From Streptomyces coryli (lineage in GTDB: Bacteria > Actinomycetota > Actinomycetes > Streptomycetales > Streptomycetaceae), in contig NZ_JAAKZV010000001.1 in assembly GCF_011044975.1 (NCBI RefSeq), forward strand, positions 98,897 through 162,896: a DNA stretch of 64,000 bases, read 5' to 3'. The notes below the pieces were generated by a model that was not told where the DNA came from, made no database searches, and was given only the letters and a program-made list of their open reading frames with translations. Below are positions 1 to 8,800 of the stretch, piece after piece (position 1 is the first letter of the stretch; every line of letters begins with the position of its first letter). Both the position numbers and the translations under genes were made by a program.

Positions 1-90
1 CCACTGGAGACCCCCGACCCCTGGCGGCTGGGCGCGGAGGCGGCGGCCCGGCACCCGCTGGTGGCGCTGCGGCTCGGATACGGGCCGTAG
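1..90 (+). CDS. C-terminal end of an Acg-family nitroreductase (partial)
   Basis: Only the last 29 codons are in the window, ending at TAG 88-90. The tail reads HPLVALRLGYGP before the stop. That matches the conserved C-terminal strand (HP-x-x-x-LRLGYG) of the Acg/Rv3131-type putative nitroreductases. These genes often sit beside DevS/DosT-type sensor kinases in actinobacterial dormancy regulons, and the next gene here is such a kinase, reading convergently only 6 bp away. The assignment rests on a short motif plus context, so it is tentative. Confidence 0.5.
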   Translation, partial: PLETPDPWRLGAEAAARHPLVALRLGYGP

Positions 91-96
91 CCCGGC

Positions 97-1845
97 TCAG
101 TTCTCGTCGGTCACCCGCAGCGGCACCCACCACATCAGCCGGGTCCCGCCGCCCGGCGGCTTGCCGATGGCCATGTCGCCGCTCAACTGCCGCGCCCGCT
201 CGGCGAGATTACGCAGGCCGCTGCGGCGGCCGCCCTCGGCCGCGATGCCGATGCCGTCGTCGATCACCGTGACGGTCAGCGAGCCGCCGTCGGACACCAG
301 CGACACGTCCGCGGCCGAAGCCCGGCTGTGCCGGGCCACGTTGGTGAGCGCCTCCCGCAGCACGGCGATCGCGTGGTCGGCGACCACAGGCGGCACGTCG
401 GTGTCCACCAGGCCCTCGGTGCGCAGCGCGGGGGTGAAGCCCAGGGCGGTCACGGCCTCCTCGATCACCCGCGCGGTGCGCACCCGCAGCCCCTGCAGCC
501 CGGGCCCGGCCTCGTGCACCCGCAGCCCGAAGATCGTCGACCGGATGATCTTGATCGTCTCGTCCAGGTCCTCGGCCGCCCGCAGCAGCCGCTCGTTCGC
601 CTCGGGCCGCTCCACGAAGCGCACCAGGCTCTGCAGCGTCATCCCGGTCGCGAACAGCCGCTGGATCGCCAGGTCGTGCAGGTCCCGGGCGATCCGGTCG
701 CGGTCGGCGAGCACGGCGAGCTGCTCGGCGTCGCCCCGCCGGTCGGCGAGCTCCATGGCGATGGCGGCCTGCCCGGCGAAGGTGAGCAGCGGCTCGATCT
801 CGTCCTCGGCAAAGACGGCGACCCGGTCGAGCCGGGCCAGCGCCAGCACGCCGCGCACGCCTGCGGAGGAGTTCAGCGGCACGGCGACGGCCGGGCCCAT
901 GCCCGTACTGGCCAGCGGGCCGTGCGCGCTGCGCGGGTCGGAGGCGAGGTCCGGGGTGCTGACCGGGACGCCGGCGGAGGCGGCCGCGCCGAGGAACGTG
1001 CCCTCCCTGCGCACGACTTCGGCGACCGGGAAGGCCTCGTGCTCCGCCCCCCGGGTGTCCTTGACGATCGCCACCGCGAGCTCGCCGCTGTCCTCGTCGG
1101 GGACGGCCAGGACGGCATGGTCGGCGTGCAGGATGCGGCTGGCGTGGTCGACGATCTGCTCCAGGACGCTGCGCTCGGCGGCGCCGGACAGCAGCGCGGA
1201 GACGATCTCCGCGTTCGCCTCCAGCCACTGCTGGCGATAGCGCGACTGCTCGTACATGCGGGCGTTCTCGATGGCCACGCCCGCCGCCACGGCGAGGGTG
1301 GACAGCACCGCCTCGTCCTCGGCGTCGAACTCCTTGGCGCCGCGCTTCTGGGTCAGATAGAGATTGCCGAACACCACCTCGCGCACCCTGATGGGCACGC
1401 CCAGGAAGGAGTGCATCGGCGGGTGGTTGGCCGGAAAGCCGTACGAGGACGGATGCTCGGAGATCTCCTCCAGCCGCAGCGGCTCCGGGTGCCGGATCAG
1501 CTCGCCGAGGATGCCGTGCCCCTCCGGCAGCCGGCCGATCGCCTCGATCTGCGCCTGATCCATGCCTACGGGCAGGAACTGGGCCAGCCGCTCGTGCCCG
1601 CCGACCACGCCGAGCGCGCCGTACTCGGCGTCGACCAGCACCACCGCGGCCTCCACGATGCGGTGCAGCACCTGCGGCAGCTCCAGGCCGCGGCCGACCG
1701 ACATCACGGCTTCCAGGAGCGTGTGCACACGGTCCCGCGCTCCGCGCATGTCGTCGATGCGCGCCTGGAGTTCCTCCAGCAACTGATCCAACTGCAGCCG
1801 AGGCAGCCTGCTGCCGCCGCCCTCCACTTCGCTCACCCCCCTCAC
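97..1845 (-). CDS. DevS/DosT-like two-GAF sensor histidine kinase
   Basis: A 582-residue cytosolic kinase with no membrane segment. It has a short N-terminal helix, GAF domain 1 (about 44-200), GAF domain 2 (about 215-368), then a HisKA_3 dimerisation helix with DRDRIARDLHD, where His390 is the probable phosphoacceptor. A HATPase domain follows, with N-box EALTNVARHS and G-box DDGIGI. Length and architecture match the redox and gas sensors DevS and DosT of mycobacteria. The first GAF keeps the HPPM-x-x-FLGVPIRVR signature, and His141 sits close to the haem-ligating His147/149 numbering of DosT/DevS, so haem binding is plausible but inferred. No DevR-like response regulator is visible here; it may lie to the left. 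The start is a GTG; a second in-frame GTG three codons on could also serve. Confidence 0.88.
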   Translation of the reverse strand: MRGVSEVEGGGSRLPRLQLDQLLEELQARIDDMRGARDRVHTLLEAVMSVGRGLELPQVLHRIVEAAVVLVDAEYGALGVVGGHERLAQFLPVGMDQAQIEAIGRLPEGHGILGELIRHPEPLRLEEISEHPSSYGFPANHPPMHSFLGVPIRVREVVFGNLYLTQKRGAKEFDAEDEAVLSTLAVAAGVAIENARMYEQSRYRQQWLEANAEIVSALLSGAAERSVLEQIVDHASRILHADHAVLAVPDEDSGELAVAIVKDTRGAEHEAFPVAEVVRREGTFLGAAASAGVPVSTPDLASDPRSAHGPLASTGMGPAVAVPLNSSAGVRGVLALARLDRVAVFAEDEIEPLLTFAGQAAIAMELADRRGDAEQLAVLADRDRIARDLHDLAIQRLFATGMTLQSLVRFVERPEANERLLRAAEDLDETIKIIRSTIFGLRVHEAGPGLQGLRVRTARVIEEAVTALGFTPALRTEGLVDTDVPPVVADHAIAVLREALTNVARHSRASAADVSLVSDGGSLTVTVIDDGIGIAAEGGRRSGLRNLAERARQLSGDMAIGKPPGGGTRLMWWVPLRVTDEN

Positions 1846-1956
1846 CGCGTGTTCACGTTATCCGTCCCAACTGCACTTTGGGCAAGGTGCGTTGCAGTCG
1901 CATTCGATACGCTGCGACCCGATCACGCCGCCGGCCTTGAGGCAGAGGAGCCCGCC

Positions 1957-2742
1957 GTGTCCCAGGAGATCGACCCGAGCCGCCCGAGCATCGCCCGCGC
2001 CTACGACGTCGTCCTCGGCGGCAAGGACAACTATGCGGCGGACCGCGCCTTCGCCGACCAGCTACGGGCCACGGTGCCGCAGATCGACGACCTGGCGTGG
2101 CTCAACCGGCGGCTGCTGGGGCGGGCGGTGCGCTATCTCGCGGGCGAGGCAGGCCTGGACCAGTTCCTCGACCTGGGCGCCGGGCTGCCGACCATGGAGA
2201 ACACCCACCAGGTGGCCCAGGCGCAGAACCCGGACACCCGCGTCGTATACGTCGACATCGACCCGATCGTGCTCGCCCACGGCCAGGCGCTGCTGGCCGA
2301 GAACGGCCGTACCGGCGTGATCACCGCGGACCTGCGCGACCCGACGGCGGTGCTGGAGCACCCGACGACGCGCGAGCTCATCGACCGCGGCCGTCCGGTC
2401 GCGGTACTGCTGATCGGCCTGCTGCACCACCTGCACGACGACGAGAACCCGCAGGGCATCGTCGACGCCTACATGGACGCGGTGCCGGCCGGCAGCCACC
2501 TGGCGATCTCGCACTTCTGCGACGTGGGTCCCGAGGCGCGGGAGCTGCAGGAGACGTTCCTGACCTTCCTCGGTACGGGCCGCTTCCGCACGATCGAGGA
2601 GATCACCGGGTACTTCCGCGGCCTGGAGCTGATCGAGCCCGGGGTGGTGCCGCTGCCGGTGTGGCGTCCCGACGGCCTGCCGCCGGGTGAGCTCACGCTG
2701 TGGGACCGTCTGATGGCGGCGGGGGTGGCCCGGAAGCGGTGA
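1957..2742 (+). CDS. SAM-dependent methyltransferase, DUF574 (Methyltransf_19) family
   Basis: A 261-residue protein of the S-adenosylmethionine methyltransferase family PF04672, which is abundant in Streptomyces and mostly of unknown substrate. The opening PSIARAYDVVLGGKDNYAAD is the family signature. The SAM-binding loop is FLDLGAGLPT with the acidic strand end VVYVDIDP, followed by LLIGLLHHL. I chose the GTG at 1957 because GAGGAG lies 6 bp upstream; an open frame extends far further 5' but is antisense to the kinase. Its last 50 bp overlap the 3' end of the convergent DUF4436 gene. It is divergent from the GAF kinase across 111 bp. Substrate unknown. Confidence 0.85.
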   Translation: MSQEIDPSRPSIARAYDVVLGGKDNYAADRAFADQLRATVPQIDDLAWLNRRLLGRAVRYLAGEAGLDQFLDLGAGLPTMENTHQVAQAQNPDTRVVYVDIDPIVLAHGQALLAENGRTGVITADLRDPTAVLEHPTTRELIDRGRPVAVLLIGLLHHLHDDENPQGIVDAYMDAVPAGSHLAISHFCDVGPEARELQETFLTFLGTGRFRTIEEITGYFRGLELIEPGVVPLPVWRPDGLPPGELTLWDRLMAAGVARKR

Positions 2743-3625
2743 CCGGCTCGGTGGTCTCTGCTTCCTGCTCGAGCTGCCCGTGCTCCTGCCAGATCCCGCT
2801 GAGCACGACGTAGACCACACAGGCCGCGATGATGCCCTCGGCCCAGAAGAACGCCGCGTAATCGATCACGGAGCCGATCGGGGGCGTGCCGGGGGCGGCG
2901 TTGCGGAAGGCGACCAGGGCGAAGAGGCTGGTGGCCATCCAGCTCAGGGCCGACCAGTTCACGCCGTCGCTCTTGCCGACGACGACCCAGGCGCCGCCGA
3001 GCACGGCGAGGGCGATCGCCCACATGGCGATCATCATGAACCAGGCCAGGATCAGGGTGCTGCGGCTGCGGCTGACCTCGGCTTGCATGATCAGGATCTT
3101 GTTGTCGATCCGGACGTTCTTCACGTGCACCTGGAAGAACGGGTCGGTCTCCCGGAACTTGACCCGCACCGGCAGTCGCCGGTCCCCGTCCTCCGCCATG
3201 ATGCCGAACCTGAGCTGGTAGCGGTCGAAGGGGTAGTCGGTCACCGTGCCGCGACGCACGGGGAAGACCATCCACTGCGTCCCGATGGGCTTGTGCGCCG
3301 GGAGAACGAATTCAGGACGCTCGGCCGCCGATGTCGTGATCACCAGCCGCCGCTTGGGGCCGAGGTCGTTCTCCTCGGACCTCATGCGGTCGGTGAGCTC
3401 CGGGACGATGGCCACCGTCAGCTCACGCGCGGTGGGGTCCACCCGCTGCCCGGACACGTCGAACCAGATCGGGACGGCCGACTCCCGCTCCCCGAGCACC
3501 CGCTCCACCTGGCGGGTGTCCCGTTCGTTGAAATACAGCAGGATCCCGGCGGTGCACAGCACCGCGATCAGCGCCAGCACGCCGGCGTGGACGACGGTGC
3601 GGCGGCGTAAGGCTCGGCGGAGCAT
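2693..3625 (-). CDS. DUF4436 membrane protein
   Basis: A 310-residue protein that fits the actinobacterial DUF4436 family. One transmembrane segment lies near the N terminus (about 14-31, HAGVLALIAVLCTAGILLYF). A long extracytoplasmic region with YPFDRYQLRFGIMAE and FPVRRGTVTDYPF follows. Three C-terminal membrane helices lie at about 190-215, 230-250 and 262-285, with a proline-rich tail (GPPPPPSDG). The function of the family is unknown. The YPFDRY element recalls fold features of channel-like or cell-surface beta-domains, but I infer nothing from it. Convergent with and overlapping the methyltransferase gene by 50 bp; the overlapped part encodes the non-conserved tail. Confidence 0.75.
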   Translation of the reverse strand: MLRRALRRRTVVHAGVLALIAVLCTAGILLYFNERDTRQVERVLGERESAVPIWFDVSGQRVDPTARELTVAIVPELTDRMRSEENDLGPKRRLVITTSAAERPEFVLPAHKPIGTQWMVFPVRRGTVTDYPFDRYQLRFGIMAEDGDRRLPVRVKFRETDPFFQVHVKNVRIDNKILIMQAEVSRSRSTLILAWFMMIAMWAIALAVLGGAWVVVGKSDGVNWSALSWMATSLFALVAFRNAAPGTPPIGSVIDYAAFFWAEGIIAACVVYVVLSGIWQEHGQLEQEAETTEPVTASGPPPPPSDGPTA

Positions 3626-3750
3626 CCTCTCAGCATGATCGCGCGGCCCGCGCCCGCGCCGTACAACACGCCGATCGTCCGAGGCCCGCTGTCAGTGGGC
3701 GGTGCCATGCTGTTCAGGGTCAGGGAGGGCTATCCCGAAGGGGGTCCCAC

Positions 3751-4551
3751 ATGATCACCACGGACTATGTGCCGGGCGCGCCGAACTGGGTGGATCTGAC
3801 CACCACCGACGTCGACGGCGCCACAGACTTCTATCGCGCCGTGTTCGGCTGGGAGTTCGCCTCCGCCGGACCGGACGCGGGTGGATACGGGTACTTCCAG
3901 CTCGGCGGCAGGACCGTCGCGGCGGTGGGCCCGTTCATGCCCGGCATGAGGGAGGGCGACCAGCCGTACTGGACGGTCTATTTCACCACCACCGACGCGG
4001 ACGCCACCGTCAAGGCGGTCGAGCAGGCCGGCGGCCGAATACGCAACGGGCCGATGGACGTCTTCACCGCGGGCCGGCAGGCGGACCTCACCGACGCGAC
4101 GGGCGCGGACTTCGCGGTGTGGCAGCCGCGGGACATCCGGGGGCTCGACGCGGTCACCGAGCCGGGCACCTTCGCGTGGGCGGAGCTGTACACAACGGAC
4201 CGGGCCGCGGCGGTGAACTTCTACCGCACGGTGCTCGACTGGCGCACCAATGACATGGAGATGCCCGGCATGGGCATCTACACGGTCGCTTCGGCGGCCG
4301 GTGCCACCGACGAGACGGGGCACGCCGGGATCATGGAGCTGCCGGAGGAGAGCCGGCAGCGCGGCTCGGCCTCGGAGTGGCATCCGTACTTCGAGGTGAG
4401 CGACTGCGACGCGGCCTTCGCGAAGGCCGTCGAAAAGGGGGCGAGCGAGATCATGGCGCCGATGGACGCCGAGGGCGTCGGTCGGTTCGCGATGTTCACG
4501 GACCCGGCGGGCGCCATGCTCGCGATCATCACGTCGGCCCCGGCCCCGTAG
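3751..4551 (+). CDS. Two-domain VOC (glyoxalase/bleomycin-resistance fold) protein
   Basis: A 266-residue protein with two tandem vicinal-oxygen-chelate modules of about 120 residues each. The first begins GAPNWVDLTTTDVDGATDFYRAVFGWEF and the second begins TFAWAELYTTDRAAAVNFYRTVLDW. Each has the family's beta-alpha-beta pattern, and each ends in the DPAGA/DATGA-type terminal strand. Such proteins in Streptomyces are usually annotated only as VOC family; the substrate cannot be deduced. The ATG at 3751 is preceded by GAAGGGGG. Its 3' end overlaps the convergent phosphoribosyltransferase gene by 23 bp. Alternatives are a glyoxalase, an extradiol dioxygenase-like protein or a resistance binder; no metal-ligand set is certain enough to decide. 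Confidence 0.85.
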   Translation: MITTDYVPGAPNWVDLTTTDVDGATDFYRAVFGWEFASAGPDAGGYGYFQLGGRTVAAVGPFMPGMREGDQPYWTVYFTTTDADATVKAVEQAGGRIRNGPMDVFTAGRQADLTDATGADFAVWQPRDIRGLDAVTEPGTFAWAELYTTDRAAAVNFYRTVLDWRTNDMEMPGMGIYTVASAAGATDETGHAGIMELPEESRQRGSASEWHPYFEVSDCDAAFAKAVEKGASEIMAPMDAEGVGRFAMFTDPAGAMLAIITSAPAP

Positions 4552-5128
4552 CCGCCGCGTTCAGTACGGCGATCACGTCCGCGTCGGTCAGCTGGGCGAA
4601 GTCGTCGTAGTAGAAGCCGACGGCGCCGAAGCCGGGCGGCTGGTGCAGGCATTCGACGTCGTCGGCCTCGGCGCGCAGCGCGCGCACGGCTGCCCGCGCG
4701 GTGGAGCCGGTGGCCAGCCCGTCGTCCACGAGCAGCACCCAGCGGCCGGTCACCTCGGGGGCCGGGCGGCCCTGGCGGTAGGCGTCCTCGCGGCGGCGCA
4801 CCTCGCGCTCCTCCCGCTCGGCCGCGGGCGCGAGCTCCTCCTCGGTGTAGCCGGCGGCGGCCAGCGCCCGCGCGTCGTATACGGGCGGGCCACCGCCCGC
4901 GACGGCGCCGAGGGCGTATTCCTCGCGCCCCGGCATGCCGATCTTGCGGGCCACCAGCATGTCCAGCGGCGCCCCGAACGCCCGGGCGATCTCGTCCGCC
5001 ACCGGCACGCCGCCGCGCGGCAGCGCCAGCACCAGGGGCTCCGGCAGGTCCTCGCGGTCCCAGCGCCCGCGCAGCCGCTCCGCGAGCGCCCGGCCCGCCT
5101 CCCTTCGGTCGTGAAAACGCATGGTCAT
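4529..5128 (-). CDS. Phosphoribosyltransferase-family protein
   Basis: A 199-residue type I PRTase. The PRPP-binding signature is at about residues 146-157: VLLVDDGLATGS, with adjacent acidic residues and the TGST loop. LALPRGGVPVADEIA near the N terminus is typical of the predicted PRTases often found next to dienelactone hydrolases or erythromycin-esterase domains. The acceptor base is unknown. It overlaps the VOC gene by 23 bp at the 3' end. It is divergent from the carboxymuconolactone decarboxylase-like gene, and a 14-bp palindrome lies 33 bp upstream of this start, so one regulator could serve both genes. Confidence 0.85.
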   Translation of the reverse strand: MTMRFHDRREAGRALAERLRGRWDREDLPEPLVLALPRGGVPVADEIARAFGAPLDMLVARKIGMPGREEYALGAVAGGGPPVYDARALAAAGYTEEELAPAAEREEREVRRREDAYRQGRPAPEVTGRWVLLVDDGLATGSTARAAVRALRAEADDVECLHQPPGFGAVGFYYDDFAQLTDADVIAVLNAAATGPGPT

Positions 5129-5160
5129 GCCCTCCGAGTGCCCTGGTTGTGACCCGCTTC

Positions 5161-5199
5161 ACATGAGCTCATGTCACATTCCACCGTCCGGCATACGTC
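5161..5199 (+). promoter_or_regulatory. ECF41-type promoter overlapping a 14-bp palindrome
   Basis: TGTCACA at 5172-5178 and CGTC at 5196-5199 are separated by 17 bp. This matches the ECF41-group sigma factor promoter (TGTCACA, about 16 bp, CGTC), whose usual target is a carboxymuconolactone decarboxylase, oxidoreductase or epimerase gene, exactly the class of the gene that starts at 5246. The -35 box overlaps the right half of a perfect palindrome, ACATGAGCTCATGT (5161-5174), between divergent genes, so a second regulator may act here. No ECF41 sigma gene is in the window. Confidence 0.65.
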
Positions 5200-5245
5200 G
5201 CAGGGGTGTCAGAACGAAAGAACCCCCTGGATGGAGGCGCCCGAC

Positions 5246-5836
5246 ATGGCCCGCATCTCGCTCTCCCCTCCGCGCACCCTCTTCTTCCGCGCCATGGAGT
5301 GGTACTCCAAGCGGACCTACGGCAAGGTGCTGGACCCGGGCAAGGCCCTGGCCCACAACCGCAAGGTGCTCATGACCGACGTAAAGCTGGAGCGCTCCGC
5401 CGCCAAATGGGACGCCCTCGACCCGGAGCTGAAGGCGCTCGCCGTCATGGCCTCGTCCGCCGCCATCGGCTGCAGCTGGTGCATGGACTTCGGCTACTGG
5501 GAGTCGCACGAGCAGGGCATGGACCCGAAGAAGCTCCGCGACGTGCCGACGTGGCGGGAGAGCGCTGTCTACTCCCCGCTGGAGCGCGATGTCATGGAGT
5601 ACGCGGAGGCCATGACCGCCACCCCGCCCGAGGTCGACGACACGCTAGCGCAGACGCTGCTCGACGAGCTCGGCGAGGCCGCGTTCGTGGAGCTCACCGC
5701 CATGGTGGCGCTGGAGAACCTGCGCTCCCGCATCAACTCCGCGCTGGGGCTGACCAGCCAGGGCTTCAAGGAGTTCTGCGAGGTGCCGAACGCGGCCGCT
5801 GCCACGACTCAGTCCTCGGGGCCCGCCAGCGAGTGA
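5246..5836 (+). CDS. Carboxymuconolactone decarboxylase-family (AhpD-fold) protein
   Basis: A 196-residue AhpD-fold protein. The redox centre is AIGCSWCMDFGYWESHEQG, with a CxxC pair and a following His, typical of AhpD-like alkylhydroperoxidase/CMD proteins acting in peroxide or small-molecule detoxification. I chose the ATG at 5246 because GGAGG ends 8 bp before it. An earlier in-frame ATG at 5231 would have its own codons contain that Shine-Dalgarno sequence. The upstream ECF41-type promoter is the pairing expected for this family. Its 3' end overlaps the convergent SGNH hydrolase gene by 28 bp. Physiological substrate not known. Confidence 0.88.
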   Translation: MARISLSPPRTLFFRAMEWYSKRTYGKVLDPGKALAHNRKVLMTDVKLERSAAKWDALDPELKALAVMASSAAIGCSWCMDFGYWESHEQGMDPKKLRDVPTWRESAVYSPLERDVMEYAEAMTATPPEVDDTLAQTLLDELGEAAFVELTAMVALENLRSRINSALGLTSQGFKEFCEVPNAAAATTQSSGPASE

Positions 5837-6633
5837 TCCGACTGCTCCAGCGGCGTCAGGTCCGGCCGCTTCGGCCGGACCCCGTCGCCGGACGACTCGC
5901 CGCGCAGCCGCCGCCCGACCCACGGCACCAGGTGCTCGCGGGCCCAGTGGATGTCGTCGCGGCGCGTCTCGTACGTGCCGCGCGGCGGCAGCGGCGGCCA
6001 CGCCTGGTCCGGGTCGCAGGGCACCTCGAGACCGATCGCCTGCGCCGCCCGCAGCGCGACCCGGGTGTGCCCGTCCGGCGACAGGTGCAGCCGGTCGGCG
6101 TCCCAGGCCCGCCGGTCCTGTACGGATCGGAGCGACCACAGGTCGAGCACCGGGCAGTCGTAGCGGTCGGCGATGGCCCGGATGTGCGCCGTGTACGTGG
6201 CGACCTTGCCGCGCAGATGCCGCAGCACCGGCACGCCGCGGGTGTCGAAGCCGGTGGTGATCATGACGGTCGGCACGACGGCGGTGAGCCGGGCGACGGC
6301 GGCCTCGAAGCGCTCGGCGATGTCGTCCGGGTCGGTGCCGGGCCGGATCACGTCATTGCCGCCGGCGCAGAAGCTCACCAGATCGGGCCGGAACTCGATC
6401 GCCCGCGGCACCTGCTCGGCCACGATCTGGTCCAGGACGCGCCCGCGAATGGCGAGGTTGGCGTACGCGAGGCCCGCGCCGTCGGAGCCGCGCGCCAGCA
6501 GCGCCGCGAACCGGTCGGCCCAGCCGATGAATTGCCCGTGCGGACCCGGATCCCCGACCCCTTCGGTGAAGCTGTCGCCGATGGCTACGTAGGACTTCGG
6601 GTAGGACGCCGGGGGTATCGCTGCATCTGCCAC
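5809..6633 (-). CDS. SGNH/GDSL-family hydrolase
   Basis: A 274-residue esterase or lipase-like protein without a signal peptide. All SGNH blocks are present: GDSFTEG (Ser in block I), the Gly block around ANLAIRGR, CAGGNDV (block III Asn) and DRLHLSPDGH (block V Asp and His). The C-terminal extension of about 50 residues after the catalytic His is rich in Arg and Pro. The start is a GTG with a weak Shine-Dalgarno sequence. It overlaps the AhpD-fold gene by 28 bp tail to tail. Being cytosolic it may deacylate a small metabolite; the substrate is unknown. Confidence 0.88.
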   Translation of the reverse strand: MADAAIPPASYPKSYVAIGDSFTEGVGDPGPHGQFIGWADRFAALLARGSDGAGLAYANLAIRGRVLDQIVAEQVPRAIEFRPDLVSFCAGGNDVIRPGTDPDDIAERFEAAVARLTAVVPTVMITTGFDTRGVPVLRHLRGKVATYTAHIRAIADRYDCPVLDLWSLRSVQDRRAWDADRLHLSPDGHTRVALRAAQAIGLEVPCDPDQAWPPLPPRGTYETRRDDIHWAREHLVPWVGRRLRGESSGDGVRPKRPDLTPLEQSDHSLAGPED

Positions 6634-6712
6634 GTCGGTCCATGTTTCACCCCGCGAGTCGACCTACGCCATCGTAGGCAAGCCCATCCGGGGGTGAGAT
6701 CAGCCACAGCGG

Positions 6713-8800
6713 TCACCGACGGCGCAGGTGCACCACCGCCGCGTCCAGATCGCCGCGCAGCGGCAGCACCAGCCCGCGGTGCGCGAGCACGGCACCGCGG
6801 TGCACGACCCCGCTCTCGACGTCCTCGTACTCCGCCTCCGGGTCGATCCCCCGCAGCCGCAGCGGCGGCACCGGCTCGGCGTAGCGCTGCGCCTGCAGCC
6901 AGCCGAGCACCGCCGTCTCGGCGCCGTCGCCGCGCACGTACTGCACGGCGCTCAGCCCCTCCTGCGGCGGCCGCAGCCGGTGCAGCTCACCGCCTTGCAC
7001 CAGCGGCCTGATCCGCTTGTACGCCGCCACCCACCCGGCCGCCTCCGCCAGCTCCGCCTCGCTCCACCGCGCCAGGTCGCCGCCGATGCCGAGCACGCCG
7101 GCCATGGCGCTGACGAAGCGGAAGCGCAGCGAGGCGGCCCGGCTCTGCATCTGGTGGTTGGGGCTGTCGGTGACCCAGGCGGCCATCACCCGGGCCGGGT
7201 GCAGCTGGCTGAAGCCGTGCTGGATCGGCAGCCGGTCGAGCGGGTCGGTGTTGTCGGACGTCCACACCTGGTCCGTACGGGCGAGGATGCCAAGGTCGAC
7301 CCGGCCGCCGCCGCCCGAGCAGGACTCGAAGGCGACCTGCGGGTGGGCGGCGCGCAGCCGGTCCAGCAGGGCGTAGAGCCCGTGGACATGCTCGGGGCCG
7401 GTGTAATGCGCCTCGCTGAAGGAGCGGTTGAAGTCCCACTTCACGTAGTCGACGGCCGCCGAGCGCAGCAGCGCGTCCAGCCGCTCCCAGAGGTGCTCGC
7501 GTACGTCTTCGCGGCCGAGGTCCAGGACGAGTTGGTTGCGGAACTCGGTGCGGTGCCGCCCGTCGCGCTGCTGCACCCAGTCCGGGTGGGCGCGATAGAG
7601 ATCGCTGTCCGGATTCACCATCTCCGGCTCGACCCAGATCCCGAACTGCATGCCGAGCGCGTGCACATCGTCGGCGAGCGGCTTCAGCCCGTCCGGGAAG
7701 CGGTCGGGATTCGGCGTCCAGTCGCCGAGCCCGGTCCTGTCATCGGTCCGCCGCCCGAACCAGCCGTCGTCGACCACGAACAGCTCGACGCCCATCTCCG
7801 CGGCCCGGCGGGCGAGTTCCCGCTGGTGGTCGATGTCGACGTCGAAGGTGGTGGCCTCCCACGAGTTGTAGAGCACCGGCCGGGGGGTGCCGGCGTCCGG
7901 GATGACGTGCGCCAGCTGCCAGGCGTGCCAGGCTCGGGAGGCGGCGCCGAAGCCGGCGGCGCAGTACAGCCCGGCGAAGACCGGCGTGGTGTACGTGTCC
8001 CCGGGTCCGAGCCGCACCAGCCCGGAGTCGTCGTGCCCGGCCCCGCCGGAGGCCTGCACGACCCCGGCCGGCTGCCGCTCGACGGCGATCCGCCAGGACC
8101 CGGACCAGGCCAGCGCGGCCCCGTAGACCTCGCCGTGCTCCTCCCCCGCGTCGCCGTCGTCGAGGGCGATCCACGGCAGTGCGGTGTGCGAGGTGTGCCC
8201 GCGGCGGCTGCCGAGCAGCTTCTCGCCCGGGGTGACGTCGGTCCGTATCAGCCGGCTCTCCGCGCCCCACCGCCCGTGCAGGTGCGACAGCCGCCACCGG
8301 TCGCGTACGGGCAGCGTCCAGGCCGCGGCGTCGGCGCGCAGCACGTCCACCGCGGAGGTGCCGGGCACGCCCATGTGCGACAGCGTGACCCAGCGCTCCA
8401 GGACGTCCGCGTCGTCGGAGATCCGGTAGTGGAGGTGGATGTCGAGGTGATGGACGGCGTCGTGGAAGAGGATCCGCAGCTCGCCGTTGACGGCGACGGC
8501 GCCCTGGCGGGACCACTCGGTCCCCCGGACCGCCGGGTCGTCGGCGGACCGGACGATCAGCGCGGGCCTGGCGAAGCGCGGGCCGCCCTCGACGGGGTAC
8601 TCCTCGCGCCCGTCGAGCGCCGACTCGAAGCCGCGCGGCTGCCGGACCGGCTCGGCGGCGAGCGCCTCGGCGTCGGCGAGCCCGATCCGCGGCCCCCAGT
8701 GCAGATGCAGCAGGTCACCGGCGTCGGTCAGCCGGAGCGCGTAGCTGCTGTCCGGCCCGGAGAGCAGCCAGAGCTGCCCGTCTCCACCACTCTCGATCAT
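6713..8800 (-). CDS. Alpha-galactosidase, GH36 family
   Basis: A 695-residue cytoplasmic glycoside hydrolase of family 36. The N-terminal beta-supersandwich is followed by a catalytic barrel with WEATTFDVDID, VVDDGWFG, the nucleophile motif YVKWDFNR (Asp) and the acid/base motif SDNTDPLDR. SGGGGR precedes the second motif. A beta-rich C-terminal domain completes the protein, at the usual length for bacterial GH36 (about 700). I moved the start from a GTG at 8824 to the ATG at 8800, since GGGG lies 8 bp before it and the extra N-terminal residues look non-coding. It should release alpha-1,6-linked galactose from raffinose or melibiose-type sugars. No sugar transporter is adjacent, so its inducer is not evident. 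Confidence 0.93.
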   Translation of the reverse strand: MIESGGDGQLWLLSGPDSSYALRLTDAGDLLHLHWGPRIGLADAEALAAEPVRQPRGFESALDGREEYPVEGGPRFARPALIVRSADDPAVRGTEWSRQGAVAVNGELRILFHDAVHHLDIHLHYRISDDADVLERWVTLSHMGVPGTSAVDVLRADAAAWTLPVRDRWRLSHLHGRWGAESRLIRTDVTPGEKLLGSRRGHTSHTALPWIALDDGDAGEEHGEVYGAALAWSGSWRIAVERQPAGVVQASGGAGHDDSGLVRLGPGDTYTTPVFAGLYCAAGFGAASRAWHAWQLAHVIPDAGTPRPVLYNSWEATTFDVDIDHQRELARRAAEMGVELFVVDDGWFGRRTDDRTGLGDWTPNPDRFPDGLKPLADDVHALGMQFGIWVEPEMVNPDSDLYRAHPDWVQQRDGRHRTEFRNQLVLDLGREDVREHLWERLDALLRSAAVDYVKWDFNRSFSEAHYTGPEHVHGLYALLDRLRAAHPQVAFESCSGGGGRVDLGILARTDQVWTSDNTDPLDRLPIQHGFSQLHPARVMAAWVTDSPNHQMQSRAASLRFRFVSAMAGVLGIGGDLARWSEAELAEAAGWVAAYKRIRPLVQGGELHRLRPPQEGLSAVQYVRGDGAETAVLGWLQAQRYAEPVPPLRLRGIDPEAEYEDVESGVVHRGAVLAHRGLVLPLRGDLDAAVVHLRRR

